Shown here: piece by piece, positions 28,722 to 38,161 of the stretch
Layout: every line of letters begins with the position of its first letter
Position numbering within the stretch: the stretch's first letter is position 1
Assembly: GCF_013215705.1 (NCBI RefSeq)
Contig: NZ_JABSQR010000008.1
Location: 124,001 to 188,000 of the forward strand
From: Moritella sp.
Lineage (GTDB): Bacteria > Pseudomonadota > Gammaproteobacteria > Enterobacterales > Moritellaceae
Length of the DNA: 64,000 bases
Direction of reading: 5' to 3'
Notes under the pieces: generated by a model
Told to the model about the DNA's origin: nothing
The model's input: only the letters and a program-made list of their open reading frames with translations
Databases searched by the model: none
Program-made: the position numbers and the translations under genes

Positions 28722-29382
28722 TCCAATCTTTAACTTCTGTACGAAGCCAGTTAGTCCAATCTTCAATACCTTCGCCAGTTTTAGCTGAAATTGGAAATAC
28801 TTTAATATTTGGATTTAATTTTTTGACACGCTCTATAGCGGCTTCTAAATCAAAATCAAAGAAGTCCATTGCATCCATTTTATTAATTAGGAGTACATCA
28901 CAGATAGAGAACATTAATGGGTATTTAAGCGGTTTGTCGTCACCTTCAGGAACACTCAGAATCATTACATTTTTGGCTGCGCCAGTATCAAATTCGGCCG
29001 GACAAACTAAATTACCAACATTTTCTAAAATCGTTAAATCAAGCCCTTCCGCATCAAGCCCTTGTAGTCCTTGCATCGTCATTTCTGCATCGAGATGGCA
29101 CATTCCACCCGTGTGTAACTGGATCACTTTGACACCGGTTTTGGCAATAGTGTGGGCGTCAACATCGGAATCAATATCAGCTTCCATAACACCAATATTC
29201 ATTTCATTTTTAAGTTTGCTAATTGTAGCAACTAGGGTTGTCGTCTTACCTGAACCCGGAGATGACATTAAGTTTATTAGTAAATTACCTTTTTGTTTTA
29301 ACTCAAGTCGTAACGAATCTGCGTGTTTGTTATTATTGGCAAATATGCCTTCTTTTATTTCTATAATCTTAAAGTTATCCAT
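28714..29382 (-). CDS. hypB: hydrogenase nickel incorporation GTPase HypB
   Basis: 222 residues, SIMIBI GTPase. P-loop SSPGSGKTTT at 40-49; EADIDSDVDA; metal site GGMCHLDAEM with Cys95-His96; ENVGNLVCPAEFDTG; and the base motif NKMD. The N-terminal His-rich nickel-storage stretch and the CxxC motif of some HypB proteins are absent, so it is a minimal form. It works with HypA to insert nickel. RBS AGGTGAG. It is the first gene of the hypB - paralog 2 - hypA series. Confidence 0.94.
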   Translation of the reverse strand: MDNFKIIEIKEGIFANNNKHADSLRLELKQKGNLLINLMSSPGSGKTTTLVATISKLKNEMNIGVMEADIDSDVDAHTIAKTGVKVIQLHTGGMCHLDAEMTMQGLQGLDAEGLDLTILENVGNLVCPAEFDTGAAKNVMILSVPEGDDKPLKYPLMFSICDVLLINKMDAMDFFDFDLEAAIERVKKLNPNIKVFPISAKTGEGIEDWTNWLRTEVKDWKK

Positions 29383-29524
29383 AAACTCACCTGTATGTAG
29401 CGTGGGGTAGGCTGATGCGTTCCCCCAACAATAATTAAATTAGTTGATTCCATTCTACGCTTACCACTCGATACCTACTAGTGGGTACTTGTGAAAATTT
29501 GAGTATTAACTCTAATATTAGATG

Positions 29525-29542
29525 TTGATCATATTTAATCAA
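29525..29542. promoter_or_regulatory. 18-bp palindrome-like site upstream of hypB
   Basis: TTGATCATATTTAATCAA, with TTGAT/ATCAA halves 8 bases apart, about 143 bases before the hypB ATG. A similar 18-bp site precedes uspE (53941-53958). The half sites resemble FNR half sites, but the spacing is 8 rather than 4, so it is not called an FNR box. Confidence 0.35.
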
Positions 29543-29620
29543 TAATGAGGTGCGGGGTCGAAAGCTTAATGATTGAAATTTAGATATTAAATTTGACAGC
29601 GCTGGAATGGAAAAGTAAAA

Positions 29621-29645
29621 AGCCGTGCACTTTAAGTGAACGGCT
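29621..29645 (-). terminator. Rho-independent terminator of purC
   Basis: On the minus strand AGCCGT-CACTT pairs with AAGTG-ACGGCT, one mismatch, followed by TTTTAC. Located about 60 bases after the purC stop. Confidence 0.8.
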
Positions 29646-29706
29646 CTAGAATTAGTTAGATTATTATTTTTTCGCTTGATACTGATGTATTTTGTGCGGA
29701 GTCGTA

Positions 29707-30810
29707 TTAGTCGATAAGATTATAATCGTTACGTAAGATCTCGATGATTTCAGCTTTCGGATTATCAGATAAAAAAATCTTTTCGCCAGTGATCTTTTCT
29801 GCAATATTTAAGTAAGTTTCAGAAACAGACATTAATACAGATGTTGGTAATACATTATGTTTAGCGAGCGCTAAACGTTCATCCATTCTGTTTTTATTGA
29901 GTAAAATATCTGGTTCAGGGAAGTAGTTAAGTAATAATTGACGGAAACCTTCTTTTGAGTTTTCAATCACTTTACCTTCGCGGAAAGCGGCTGCATCCCA
30001 AATACGTGATGAGTCAGGCGTACCCACTTCATCCATATAGATAAGCTTGTCTTGACCTTTACTGTCTGTGACATAGCCAAATTCGAATTTAGTATCGACA
30101 AATACCTGATCAACATCTGCTAATGCATCACTGATTACGTTAAAGCCTTCTTTTAGTAACTTTTCGTAATAAGCAATATCATCAAGCGATTTGAAGTTAA
30201 ATGCTTCGAAGTTATCTGAAATGTTTTTACGAGTGATGTTAACATCATCGACAGCTGGAACACCTGGAATGCCTTCTAAAATACCTTTAGTCGACGGTGT
30301 AATGAGTAATTCTGGTAGCTTTTGGTCTTTAGTTAAACCTTCTGGTAGTTCGATACCACAGAAGTTACGCTCACCTTTACTATAAGCACGCCACATAGAA
30401 CCCGTGATGTATTGACGGCAAATTGCTTCAATCATTACTGGTCTGGCTTTTTGAACGATCCAAATGAATGGGTGAGGGATATCAAGAATATGGCTATCAG
30501 CTAAACCGTTCTCACGGAAAGACTTAAACCAATGGTTTGAAATTGCGTTTAGCGCAGCACCTTTCCCAGGTACACCGCGCATGCCATCTTCACCATGCCA
30601 AATACATTCAAACGCAGAAATACGGTCACTAATAACCATAATCGCAAGTGGTGCATCCGCCGCTACATCGTAACCTTTTTCTTCGATTAGACGACGACTG
30701 TCAGCTTCAGTTAACCAGTAAACAGAACGTACTTTACCGCTGTGAACCGGTTTATCTGTACGGATCGGTAAATCATTGTTTACAGCTAATACTTTATCAG
30801 CAAGACTCAT
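29707..30810 (-). CDS. purC: phosphoribosylaminoimidazole-succinocarboxamide synthase
   Basis: 367 residues, the long SAICAR synthase seen in Vibrio and relatives rather than the 237-residue E. coli type. [11 protein letters not shown] (nucleotide loop), [16 protein letters not shown] and DTKFEFGY are family motifs; EVGTPDSSR is the conserved substrate segment. It joins CAIR and aspartate with ATP in purine synthesis. RBS AAGGAT. A large inverted repeat lies just upstream. Confidence 0.95.
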   Translation of the reverse strand: MSLADKVLAVNNDLPIRTDKPVHSGKVRSVYWLTEADSRRLIEEKGYDVAADAPLAIMVISDRISAFECIWHGEDGMRGVPGKGAALNAISNHWFKSFRENGLADSHILDIPHPFIWIVQKARPVMIEAICRQYITGSMWRAYSKGERNFCGIELPEGLTKDQKLPELLITPSTKGILEGIPGVPAVDDVNITRKNISDNFEAFNFKSLDDIAYYEKLLKEGFNVISDALADVDQVFVDTKFEFGYVTDSKGQDKLIYMDEVGTPDSSRIWDAAAFREGKVIENSKEGFRQLLLNYFPEPDILLNKNRMDERLALAKHNVLPTSVLMSVSETYLNIAEKITGEKIFLSDNPKAEIIEILRNDYNLID

Positions 30811-31216
30811 TGTTAACTATCCTTATAGAGTTTAATCTTATACCTAAGTAACTTGGAAGAGTTTCTTTCAATTTCCCTGAAGGCTCTTCCAAGTTACTTT
30901 GGACTCATTTAGCTAGATTCGAGGTGTTGCTGTCGATTGACGGCGATTTTAGCAGATGTGGAGAGTGATGCCACTATTACTGATTAATTTTGTTAAAAAG
31001 AACAACCTATATCCTCAAACTACTTCAACATGTTATATCAGAGACTCGCTTAGATATCAGAACAAGGCGTAATATGCAGATAATGTATTAGCGTGATAGT
31101 GTCTAAAATAGGGTCGAAAAACAACCATAAACTCAGTTTTATAAAACATCAATTTGATTATTGTGACCAGTGATGATATTAAATGCTGTCTTATAAAACT
31201 ATATGGAAACTTGTTG
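30811..31216. other. divergent intergenic region between purC and yoaA
   Basis: Contains the long inverted repeat at 30846-30899 and should hold the promoters of both divergent genes. No PurR-type palindrome (ACGCAAACGTTTGCGT) was seen. No further gene recognised. Confidence 0.4.
30846..30899. repeat. 16-bp perfect inverted repeat upstream of purC
   Basis: AAGTAACTTGGAAGAG (30846-30861) and CTCTTCCAAGTTACTT (30884-30899) are exact complements around a 22-base centre. It lies about 36 bases before the purC ATG on the transcribed side, so the mRNA leader could fold into a strong stem. It has no T tail and is not a usual terminator. It could be a dispersed intergenic repeat or a leader element. 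Confidence 0.75.
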
Positions 31217-33127
31217 GTGATAGAGCAATATTTTTTATCGGGTGGCGCTTTAGCCAAGGTCATCGATGGCTATACCGCTCGTCAACCACAAATAGATATG
31301 GCAAAAGCCATCAATTCAGTGATCACAAGCAAGGGTAATTTAATTGTTGAAGCTGAAACAGGGACAGGTAAAACGTTTGCCTATCTAATACCAGCATTGA
31401 TTAATGATAAAACAACCATTATCAGTACGGGGAGTAAAAATCTTCAAGAGCAATTATTCAATCGCGATCTACCCTTTATTATTGATGCGTTAAACAGCAA
31501 AGCCAAAACTGCGTTGCTTAAAGGTCGAAGTAATTACCTGTGTACCGAACGATTAACGCGGTTAGGGCGAGAAACTCAATATCAAAACCAGACCATATTA
31601 AGTGACTATGTCAAAGTAAAGGGTTGGTCCAATATCACCATTAGCGGTGACATGAGTTCAGTGCCGGGACTGAAAGACGACGCTGAGATCTTACCCTTAG
31701 TTACCTCGACTAATGATAATTGCTTAGGACGAGATTGTCCTGATTATGACGATTGTTTTTTAGTCAAAGCCCGCCGGAAGGCACTTGACGCGGATATAGT
31801 GGTTGTTAATCACCATTTATATTTTGCTGATTTGAATGTTAAAGATTCAGGGTTTGGTCGACTATTACCAGACGCTGATGTGATTGTTTTTGATGAAGCC
31901 CACCAAGTACCTGATATCGCTTCAGCGTATTTTGGTAAAAGTATCACCAGTAAACAGATACAAGCGTTATGTAAAGACGTGCAGTATTTGGGGCGAACAG
32001 ACCTTAAGGACTCAATACAAGTAACCAAAGCCGCAAATGGTTTAGCAAATGCGACGCAAGATTTAAGATTGAGTTTTTCGATGGAATCTGGTCGCGGAAA
32101 TTGGCGACATTTATTCAATCAACAAGCGGTAATGAAAACGATTATACGCTTTCAAGATCAACTCGATTTCATATATGAAGTAATCAAGCTTAATCTTGGT
32201 AGAACGGAACTTGTCGATCAATGCTTCGATCGTATTGTGGAAATTAAAGCCACATTTCAACAAATAATGGCGGTTAATAATACCGGTGAGAGCTATTGGT
32301 ACGAATGCACTAAGCGAAACTTTACTTTAAATATAACGCCCCTTAATATTGCAGAACGTTTTAGCGCTGAACAAGCCAAGAGTAAATCAGCCTGGATCTT
32401 TACCTCTGCGACATTAGCTGTCGATAATTGTTTCTCACATTATCGCCAACAAATGGGATTGGCCGATGCCAAAGAACTAATCCTAGCAAGTCCATTTGAT
32501 TATCAAAGTCAGGCCATATTGTGTGTACCGCGTAATATACCCGAGCCCAATGATCCCAATATTGCCCGAATACTGGTTGAAAAATTAGCGCCCATTATTA
32601 TTGCCAATAAAGGTCGTTGCTTTTTCTTATGCACAAGTCATTACATGATTAGACAGGTAGCGAGTCTATTACAACAACAGCTTAGTATGCCAATTTTTGT
32701 TCAAGGACAAGATAATAAACAAGTGTTACTCGACCAATTTATTGAGCACGGTAATGCATTACTTATTGGCACATACTCGTTCTGGGAAGGCATCGATGTA
32801 CGCGGACAAACCTTAAGCTGTGTTATTATTGACAAATTGCCTTTTGCATCACCTGATGATCCTCTTTTACAAGCGCGTATCGAAGATTGCCAGCGCAAAG
32901 GTGAAGATCCTTTTTCTGTGTTGCAAATACCAAAAGCTGTGATTAATTTAAAGCAAGGGGTAGGGCGTTTAATCCGTGATGTCAAAGATACGGGATGTGT
33001 TATTATTTGTGATACGCGTATTGTCTCTCGTGGATATGGCGCTACGTTTATCAATAGCTTACCAGATATGCCACGAACCAGAGATATAAATAGCGTTTTA
33101 TCTTTTATTAAGAAAACTAACAATTAG
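31217..33127 (+). CDS. yoaA: DinG-family ATP-dependent DNA helicase YoaA
   Basis: With the GTG at 31217 the product has 636 residues, the E. coli YoaA length; the open frame runs up to 31154 but the extra residues have no counterpart. A GGA lies 9 bases before. XPD/DinG-like SF2 helicase: Walker A ETGTGKT, DEAH box FDEAHQVPD, and a Cys group CLGRDCPDYDDC with an earlier CTERL for a 4Fe-4S cluster; motif VI VGRLIRDVKD. YoaA works with the Pol III chi subunit in DNA repair. It heads yoaA-tsaB, as in E. coli and Vibrio. Confidence 0.9.
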   Translation: MIEQYFLSGGALAKVIDGYTARQPQIDMAKAINSVITSKGNLIVEAETGTGKTFAYLIPALINDKTTIISTGSKNLQEQLFNRDLPFIIDALNSKAKTALLKGRSNYLCTERLTRLGRETQYQNQTILSDYVKVKGWSNITISGDMSSVPGLKDDAEILPLVTSTNDNCLGRDCPDYDDCFLVKARRKALDADIVVVNHHLYFADLNVKDSGFGRLLPDADVIVFDEAHQVPDIASAYFGKSITSKQIQALCKDVQYLGRTDLKDSIQVTKAANGLANATQDLRLSFSMESGRGNWRHLFNQQAVMKTIIRFQDQLDFIYEVIKLNLGRTELVDQCFDRIVEIKATFQQIMAVNNTGESYWYECTKRNFTLNITPLNIAERFSAEQAKSKSAWIFTSATLAVDNCFSHYRQQMGLADAKELILASPFDYQSQAILCVPRNIPEPNDPNIARILVEKLAPIIIANKGRCFFLCTSHYMIRQVASLLQQQLSMPIFVQGQDNKQVLLDQFIEHGNALLIGTYSFWEGIDVRGQTLSCVIIDKLPFASPDDPLLQARIEDCQRKGEDPFSVLQIPKAVINLKQGVGRLIRDVKDTGCVIICDTRIVSRGYGATFINSLPDMPRTRDINSVLSFIKKTNN

Positions 33128-33139
33128 AAAGTGAATTTT

Positions 33140-33844
33140 ATGAGTAATATTTTAGCACTAGATACATCAACAGAAAATTGTTCTGCCGCACTGAGTATTA
33201 ACGGTGAGGTATTAGTAAGAGAGTTTGTAAGTCCACGTGAACACACTAAGCGAATCTTACCTATGGTTGATAGCTTATTGTCTGAAGCGGGCATTAAGTT
33301 GACAGATTTAGATGCACTTGCATTTGGTCGCGGGCCGGGCAGTTTTACCGGTGTTCGTATTGGTACTGGTATTGCGCAAGGGCTCGCTTTTGGTGCTGAT
33401 TTACCAATGTTACCAGTGTCTACATTGGCGATAATGGCGCAAGGTGCACATCGATTACATAATGCAACCGATGTATTACCGGCTATTGATGCGCGAATGG
33501 GCGAAATATACTTTGCTCAATACCAGCTTAATGATGCCGGTATAATGACGTTAGTTGGCAATGAAATGGTCATTACCGCTGCTGAATTAGTGGCTAATTT
33601 CAACCAACCAGAGCGCGAGTTTTATACGCTTGGTACCGGTTGGGAAACGTACGCAGAACAACTTGCTGGATTAAATGTATCGCGACTCACTGCATGTGAA
33701 GGTATTCAGTTTCCAATATCACACGATATGCTCGCGATAGCGGCTGCTGATTTTGCAAACGGTAAAGCCGTTGCAGTCGAAGATGCAATGCCTGTTTATG
33801 TTCGAGATACTGTTACTTGGAAGAAGCTACCAGGCAGAGAGTAA
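33140..33844 (+). CDS. tsaB: tRNA threonylcarbamoyladenosine biosynthesis protein TsaB
   Basis: 234 residues. ASKHA-fold protein starting MSNILALDTSTENCSAALS, with FGRGPGSFTGVRIG typical of TsaB/YeaZ. It is the scaffold partner of TsaD and TsaE in t6A37 formation on ANN-decoding tRNAs. ATG 33140 is preferred to the GTG at 33131 because homologs begin at MSxILALDTST. It follows yoaA by 12 bases and precedes a hydrolase gene by 5. Confidence 0.95.
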   Translation: MSNILALDTSTENCSAALSINGEVLVREFVSPREHTKRILPMVDSLLSEAGIKLTDLDALAFGRGPGSFTGVRIGTGIAQGLAFGADLPMLPVSTLAIMAQGAHRLHNATDVLPAIDARMGEIYFAQYQLNDAGIMTLVGNEMVITAAELVANFNQPEREFYTLGTGWETYAEQLAGLNVSRLTACEGIQFPISHDMLAIAAADFANGKAVAVEDAMPVYVRDTVTWKKLPGRE

Positions 33845-33849
33845 CAATA

Positions 33850-34725
33850 ATGATTGATTTTAACATGGAGGTTAACGGCAATATTATTGCTGGTTTACAA
33901 TATGGAGATAGGTCTAAACCCGTGCTGCTTGCCGTACACGGCTGGTTAGATAATGCTGCCAGTTTTATCCCGCTCGCAGATACGTTAAAAGACAGTTTGG
34001 ACGATGGTTCTCTACCTTATCAATTAATTGCGATAGATTTACCTGGTCATGGACTTTCTACCCATAAAGTAGGGCATTACAACTTTATTGAGTGGGTCGA
34101 TGATTTATATCAGATTATTAAATCTCAACGTTGGGGCCCTGTCACTATTATAGGGCATTCAATGGGAGGGATGATCTGTTCTATTCTTGCTGCGACTTTT
34201 CCAGAGTTAGTAACACGTGTTGTATTAATTGAAGGCTTGGGTGCTATTTCAGCAGAAGCAGAGCAAACAGTGAACCAATTACGTAAAGGCATAGAGAGTC
34301 GGGCGATTTACAATAAGAACAGCAACCAAAGTACGAGTCGTAAAAATAATGCTTTAACGTTGGAAAAGATTGTGAAAGCCCGCTGTTTCGTTTCAGATTT
34401 AAATGAAGAACATGCAAAATTGATTTGTAACAGAAATGTAACCATTAATGAAAGTGGCGTTAGTTTTTGTTCTGACCCTAAGCTGAAAGTTCGTTCATTA
34501 GTGCGTTTGACAGAACCCCAAGTAATTGATATTTTATCTTCTATATCAACTAGATGCTTGATCATAATTGGCGGTAAAGGATATCCCTTAATTAATCAGA
34601 GCTTAAATTTAGAAATATTTTGTAAAGAAAATTTTAATATTCTAAAACTCTCAGGCGGGCATCATGTTCACATGGATAATGCTGCTGAAACCGCAAGCGC
34701 TATCGTTAAATTTGTTAATCATTAA
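33850..34725 (+). CDS. alpha/beta hydrolase
   Basis: 291 residues. Oxyanion-loop HGWLDNAASF, nucleophile elbow GHSMGGMI with Ser, and a C-terminal GGHHVHMDN with the catalytic His; IDLPGHGLS is the usual strand-4 segment. It may be an esterase or thioesterase. ATG 33850 follows a GAGAG; an upstream in-frame ATG (33817) lies inside tsaB. Position between tsaB and fadD suggests a link to acyl-ester metabolism, which is an inference. No signal peptide. Confidence 0.85.
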   Translation: MIDFNMEVNGNIIAGLQYGDRSKPVLLAVHGWLDNAASFIPLADTLKDSLDDGSLPYQLIAIDLPGHGLSTHKVGHYNFIEWVDDLYQIIKSQRWGPVTIIGHSMGGMICSILAATFPELVTRVVLIEGLGAISAEAEQTVNQLRKGIESRAIYNKNSNQSTSRKNNALTLEKIVKARCFVSDLNEEHAKLICNRNVTINESGVSFCSDPKLKVRSLVRLTEPQVIDILSSISTRCLIIIGGKGYPLINQSLNLEIFCKENFNILKLSGGHHVHMDNAAETASAIVKFVNH

Positions 34726-34822
34726 CTATCATGGTTTATTTGACAGCTTAAAATAAGATTATTGTAATCTAATTCTAAATTATGAAGGTTTAAATAAACG
34801 ACTAATGTCGATATTTCATTTG

Positions 34823-34845
34823 TTAATTGAGTGTTAATCAATTAA
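34823..34845. repeat. inverted repeat upstream of fadD
   Basis: TTAATTGA (34823-34830) and TCAATTAA (34838-34845) around 7 bases, about 108 bases before the fadD start. It does not resemble the E. coli FadR site. The AT-rich arms could arise by chance. Confidence 0.35.
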
Positions 34846-34952
34846 GATCCGTTCACAATAAATAATTTCATCAATAGCCATTAATTATTAAGGGATTAAT
34901 AATAAAGCCATTGTGTTGTTAAATTAAAAAGTTAAATAAAAGGAGTGTTAAG

Positions 34953-36611
34953 GTGGAAAAGGTTTGGTTAAAGAGATACCCGGAAAATGTTCCCGCAGAA
35001 ATTGACTTTGGTTCGTTTCATTCTTTAAACGATATATTCGATCAGACAGTTCAAAACTATGCAAACAAACCTGCATACGTAAATATGGGCTGTTCATTAA
35101 CTTATGGCGAAATCGATGTGAAATCTCGAGCTTTCGCAGCTTACCTTCAAAACGAGCTTAAATTAACGAAAGGCGACCGTGTCGCGTTAATGATGCCGAA
35201 CTTACTGCAATACCCAATAGCGTTGTTTGGTGCATTACGTGCCGGTATGGTTATTGTTAATGTTAATCCTTTATATACACCGCGTGAGTTGAAGCATCAA
35301 TTAAATGATTCAGGCGCAAAAGTCATCGTTATCATTTCAAACTTCGCTAGTGTGTTAGAAAAAGTAATTAAAGATACAGCTGTTGAGCACGTAATCTTAA
35401 CGCAATTAGGTGATCTTTTTTCTCCTATAAAAGGCGCTATCACCAACTTAGTCGTTAAGTATGTGAAGAAAATGGTACCTAAATTTAACCTACCAAATTC
35501 AATTTCATTCAACCGTGTATTAAGTAAAGGTCGTTCATTACCCTTTACCAAAGTTGAAACTGGCTTTGATGATATTGCGTTCCTCCAGTATACCGGTGGC
35601 ACAACGGGTGTATCAAAAGGTGCAATTTTAACGCACAAAAATATGCTTGCTAACGTATTACAGGCACAAGGTGCATACGGTAGTATTATAGACCCTGGTA
35701 AAGAAACCGTTATTACGGCCTTGCCGCTGTACCATGTATTTGCATTAACAGTGAATGGTTTGTTGTTCTTCTTAGGAGGTGGTAAAAATATTCTTATTAC
35801 CAATCCTCGCGATCTCCCTGCGTTAATCAAAGAAATTGACGACCATAAACCAACTGCGATTACAGGTGTAAATACCTTGTTTAATGCGCTTGTAAATGAT
35901 GAAACATTCGCAAAGATTGATTTTTCTGCATTGAAACTTTCAGTTGGCGGCGGTATGGCTGTTCAACGTTCAGTCGCTGAAAAGTGGAAGAAGATCACAG
36001 GCAATCACTTACTTGAAGGTTATGGTTTAACGGAGTGTTCACCACTTGTAACCGTAAACCCTTACGACTTGCATGAATATAATGGTTCTATTGGCCTACC
36101 TGTGTCATCAACAGAAGTTCGTATTATTGATGATGAAGGTGGTGTATTAACAAAACCTGGTGCAGTAGGCGAAATGCAAGTGCGTGGTCCTCAGGTTATG
36201 CAAGGCTATTGGCAGCGTCCACAAGACACCGCTGAAGTGATGACTGCTGATGGCTGGTTAAACACTGGTGATATCGCTCGTATGGATGAAGTTGGTTTCT
36301 TCTACATTGTTGACCGTAAAAAAGATATGATCCTTGTTTCTGGCTTTAACGTATTCCCTAACGAAATCGAAGATGTACTAACGTTAAACGACAACATTCT
36401 TGAAGCTGCAGCTATTGGTGTGCCTCACGAATCTTCAGGCGAGACTGTTAAGATATTTGTTGTTAAAAAAGGTGAGATTTCGAAAGAAGAAATCATCGCT
36501 CATTGTCGTGAACATCTTACTGCATATAAAATTCCACGGATTATCGAATTCCGTGATGAATTACCAAAGAGTAATGTGGGTAAAATATTACGTCGTGAAT
36601 TGCGTGATTAA
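34953..36611 (+). CDS. fadD: long-chain acyl-CoA synthetase
   Basis: 552 residues (E. coli FadD 561). AMP-binding motif [23 protein letters not shown], and the fatty-acid signature around [20 protein letters not shown] and [14 protein letters not shown]. The C-terminal lysine lies in [11 protein letters not shown]. It activates exogenous fatty acids at the inner membrane. GTG start with AAGGAGTG about 8 bases upstream. It precedes rnd, as in E. coli and Vibrio. Confidence 0.95.
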   Translation: MEKVWLKRYPENVPAEIDFGSFHSLNDIFDQTVQNYANKPAYVNMGCSLTYGEIDVKSRAFAAYLQNELKLTKGDRVALMMPNLLQYPIALFGALRAGMVIVNVNPLYTPRELKHQLNDSGAKVIVIISNFASVLEKVIKDTAVEHVILTQLGDLFSPIKGAITNLVVKYVKKMVPKFNLPNSISFNRVLSKGRSLPFTKVETGFDDIAFLQYTGGTTGVSKGAILTHKNMLANVLQAQGAYGSIIDPGKETVITALPLYHVFALTVNGLLFFLGGGKNILITNPRDLPALIKEIDDHKPTAITGVNTLFNALVNDETFAKIDFSALKLSVGGGMAVQRSVAEKWKKITGNHLLEGYGLTECSPLVTVNPYDLHEYNGSIGLPVSSTEVRIIDDEGGVLTKPGAVGEMQVRGPQVMQGYWQRPQDTAEVMTADGWLNTGDIARMDEVGFFYIVDRKKDMILVSGFNVFPNEIEDVLTLNDNILEAAAIGVPHESSGETVKIFVVKKGEISKEEIIAHCREHLTAYKIPRIIEFRDELPKSNVGKILRRELRD

Positions 36612-36672
36612 TGATTTATCTAATTTAAAGTCATAAAACACTTATAATTAGTAATATATTTCGTTAAAATTA

Positions 36673-36702
36673 AGCTACTTTCTAAATTGTAAGAAAGTGG
36701 CT
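36673..36702 (+). terminator. Rho-independent terminator after fadD
   Basis: AGCTACTTTCT / AGAAAGTGGCT (one G-T pair) with an 8-base loop, followed by nine T. It ends 18 bases before the rnd start, so some rnd transcription may depend on read-through. Confidence 0.9.
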
Positions 36703-36720
36703 TTTTTTTTGAGGTTATAA

Positions 36721-37851
36721 GTGGAATATATTTTAGTTGAAGATCAAATAACATTGCAGAAGATGATAGCGCAATGTGCGGAAGTTGAAGTGTTAGCAAT
36801 CGACACGGAATTTATCAGACAGCGTACTTATTACCCCATTCTTGGATTGTTTCAGCTATATACAGGCACCGAAACTTATTTAGTCGATCCACTTGCCGTC
36901 GAAGACCTCAGTTCTTTATGGCAACTTCTTGATCGCCAACCTGTCGTTCTTCACGCTTGTTCTGAAGATCTCGATGTATTCATGACAGTGGCAAATAAAT
37001 TTCCCGACTTTTTCCATGATACCCAAATCGCTGCGGCATTTTGTGGTCTCGGTTCTTCTCTTGGCTTTGGCGGCTTAGTTGCTGAGTTCCAAAAAATCAC
37101 TCTGGATAAAGGTGAATCACGTTCTAATTGGTTGGCTCGCCCATTAACAGAGAAGCAATTAAGTTATGCCGCCGCGGACGTTTATCATTTATTACCTTGC
37201 TGGAATGAATTAGAAGTTAAACTTAACGAGCTAGGGTATTATGATTATTACTTACAAGAATTAGATAATTTACGCCGTCGTAAAATGCAAAAGAAAAACC
37301 CTAAAACGGTGTATAAGCAATTCAAAAACGCATCTTTCTTGTCTCCTCGCCAACTGGCCACATTACAAGCATTAGGTGAATGGCGTGAAAATAATGCTGT
37401 AAATCGTGATATGGCTGTAAACTTTGTTGTCAAAGAAGCACACATTCTTGAAATCGCAAAGCAGCAACCAAAGTCATTACGAGATTTAAATAAGCTTGAG
37501 TTATTACCAATAGAAATCAAACGCCATGGTAAACAAATAATTGAAATCGTAAAACAGGTCGAGGTACTCTCTGATGCTCAGTTACCTGAACCACTGATAC
37601 GTATTTCAGATCACCCAGGTTACAAAAAGATTGTCCAATCGATACGAAATAAAATTGCGGTTGTCGCTGAAGATAAAAATATTCCAGCTGAATTAATTGG
37701 TTCAAAGAAAATTATTAATGAGTTATTGAATTGGTGTTGGAAATTAACAGCCGAAGAGCGAGAAGTAGGAGAGAAACCTATTATGTTATGTAATTGGCGT
37801 GCAGAATTGATAGGCAATACTGTATTTGAAAGTTTAATGGTAAATAAATAA
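36721..37851 (+). CDS. rnd: ribonuclease D
   Basis: 376 residues (E. coli 375). DEDD exonuclease domain: IDTEFIRQRTYYP, ACSEDLDVF, and YAAADVYHLLP with the DEDDy tyrosine. The HRDC domain is in about 210-290 (FLSPRQLATLQALGEWRE). It is a 3'-5' exonuclease in tRNA and stable RNA maturation. GTG start with GAGGTT about 6 bases upstream. Convergent with minE. Confidence 0.95.
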   Translation: MEYILVEDQITLQKMIAQCAEVEVLAIDTEFIRQRTYYPILGLFQLYTGTETYLVDPLAVEDLSSLWQLLDRQPVVLHACSEDLDVFMTVANKFPDFFHDTQIAAAFCGLGSSLGFGGLVAEFQKITLDKGESRSNWLARPLTEKQLSYAAADVYHLLPCWNELEVKLNELGYYDYYLQELDNLRRRKMQKKNPKTVYKQFKNASFLSPRQLATLQALGEWRENNAVNRDMAVNFVVKEAHILEIAKQQPKSLRDLNKLELLPIEIKRHGKQIIEIVKQVEVLSDAQLPEPLIRISDHPGYKKIVQSIRNKIAVVAEDKNIPAELIGSKKIINELLNWCWKLTAEEREVGEKPIMLCNWRAELIGNTVFESLMVNK

Positions 37852-37856
37852 AAAAT

Positions 37857-37890
37857 TAAGCAAGTGCAGATTATTTGAAGCACTTGCTTA
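37857..37890. terminator. bidirectional terminator between rnd and minE
   Basis: TAAGCAAGTGC (37857-37867) and GCACTTGCTTA (37880-37890) are exact complements around 12 bases. A-rich and T-rich flanks on the two sides suit both convergent genes. Confidence 0.85.
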
Positions 37891-37897
37891 ACTATTT

Positions 37898-38161
37898 TTA
37901 TTTTTCAGAAAGAGTCACGTTCAATTCTAATACAGAAAGATTGTTGTCTTTTTGATCAAGTTTAACATGAACTTGGTCAGAGGTGATTGCAACATATTTT
38001 TTAATCACTTCAAGTATATCAAGTTTCAACTGTGGCAAATAATCAGGAGTACTGTCACGTAAACTACGTTCATGAGCAATGATAATCTGTAAACGATCTT
38101 TTGCTAGATTTGCTGAACTTGCATCTGGTTTAGACGAACGAAAATAATCAAGTAACGACAT
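37898..38161 (-). CDS. minE: cell division topological specificity factor
   Basis: 87 residues. [11 protein letters not shown] is the MinD-activating segment, with the amphipathic N-terminus [10 protein letters not shown] that binds membrane. It stimulates MinD ATPase and drives pole-to-pole oscillation. It directly follows minD with no gap. Confidence 0.96.
   Translation of the reverse strand: MSLLDYFRSSKPDASSANLAKDRLQIIIAHERSLRDSTPDYLPQLKLDILEVIKKYVAITSDQVHVKLDQKDNNLSVLELNVTLSEK

Larger units (their letters stand above)
29383..29706. other. 324-base intergenic region between purC and hypB
   Basis: It holds the purC terminator (29621-29645) and the palindrome at 29525-29542. No reading frame of interest. 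The hypB promoter is expected here but no clear sigma-70 hexamers were recognised. Confidence 0.4.

Noticed and set aside
28637-29410. Long plus-strand open frame opposite hypB
   Set aside because: It reads through the hexanucleotide repeat as Tyr-Phe repeats and is antisense to a clear HypB; no protein-like pattern.
29525-29542. FNR box before hypB
   Set aside because: Half sites TTGAT/ATCAA are present, but 8 bases apart instead of 4.
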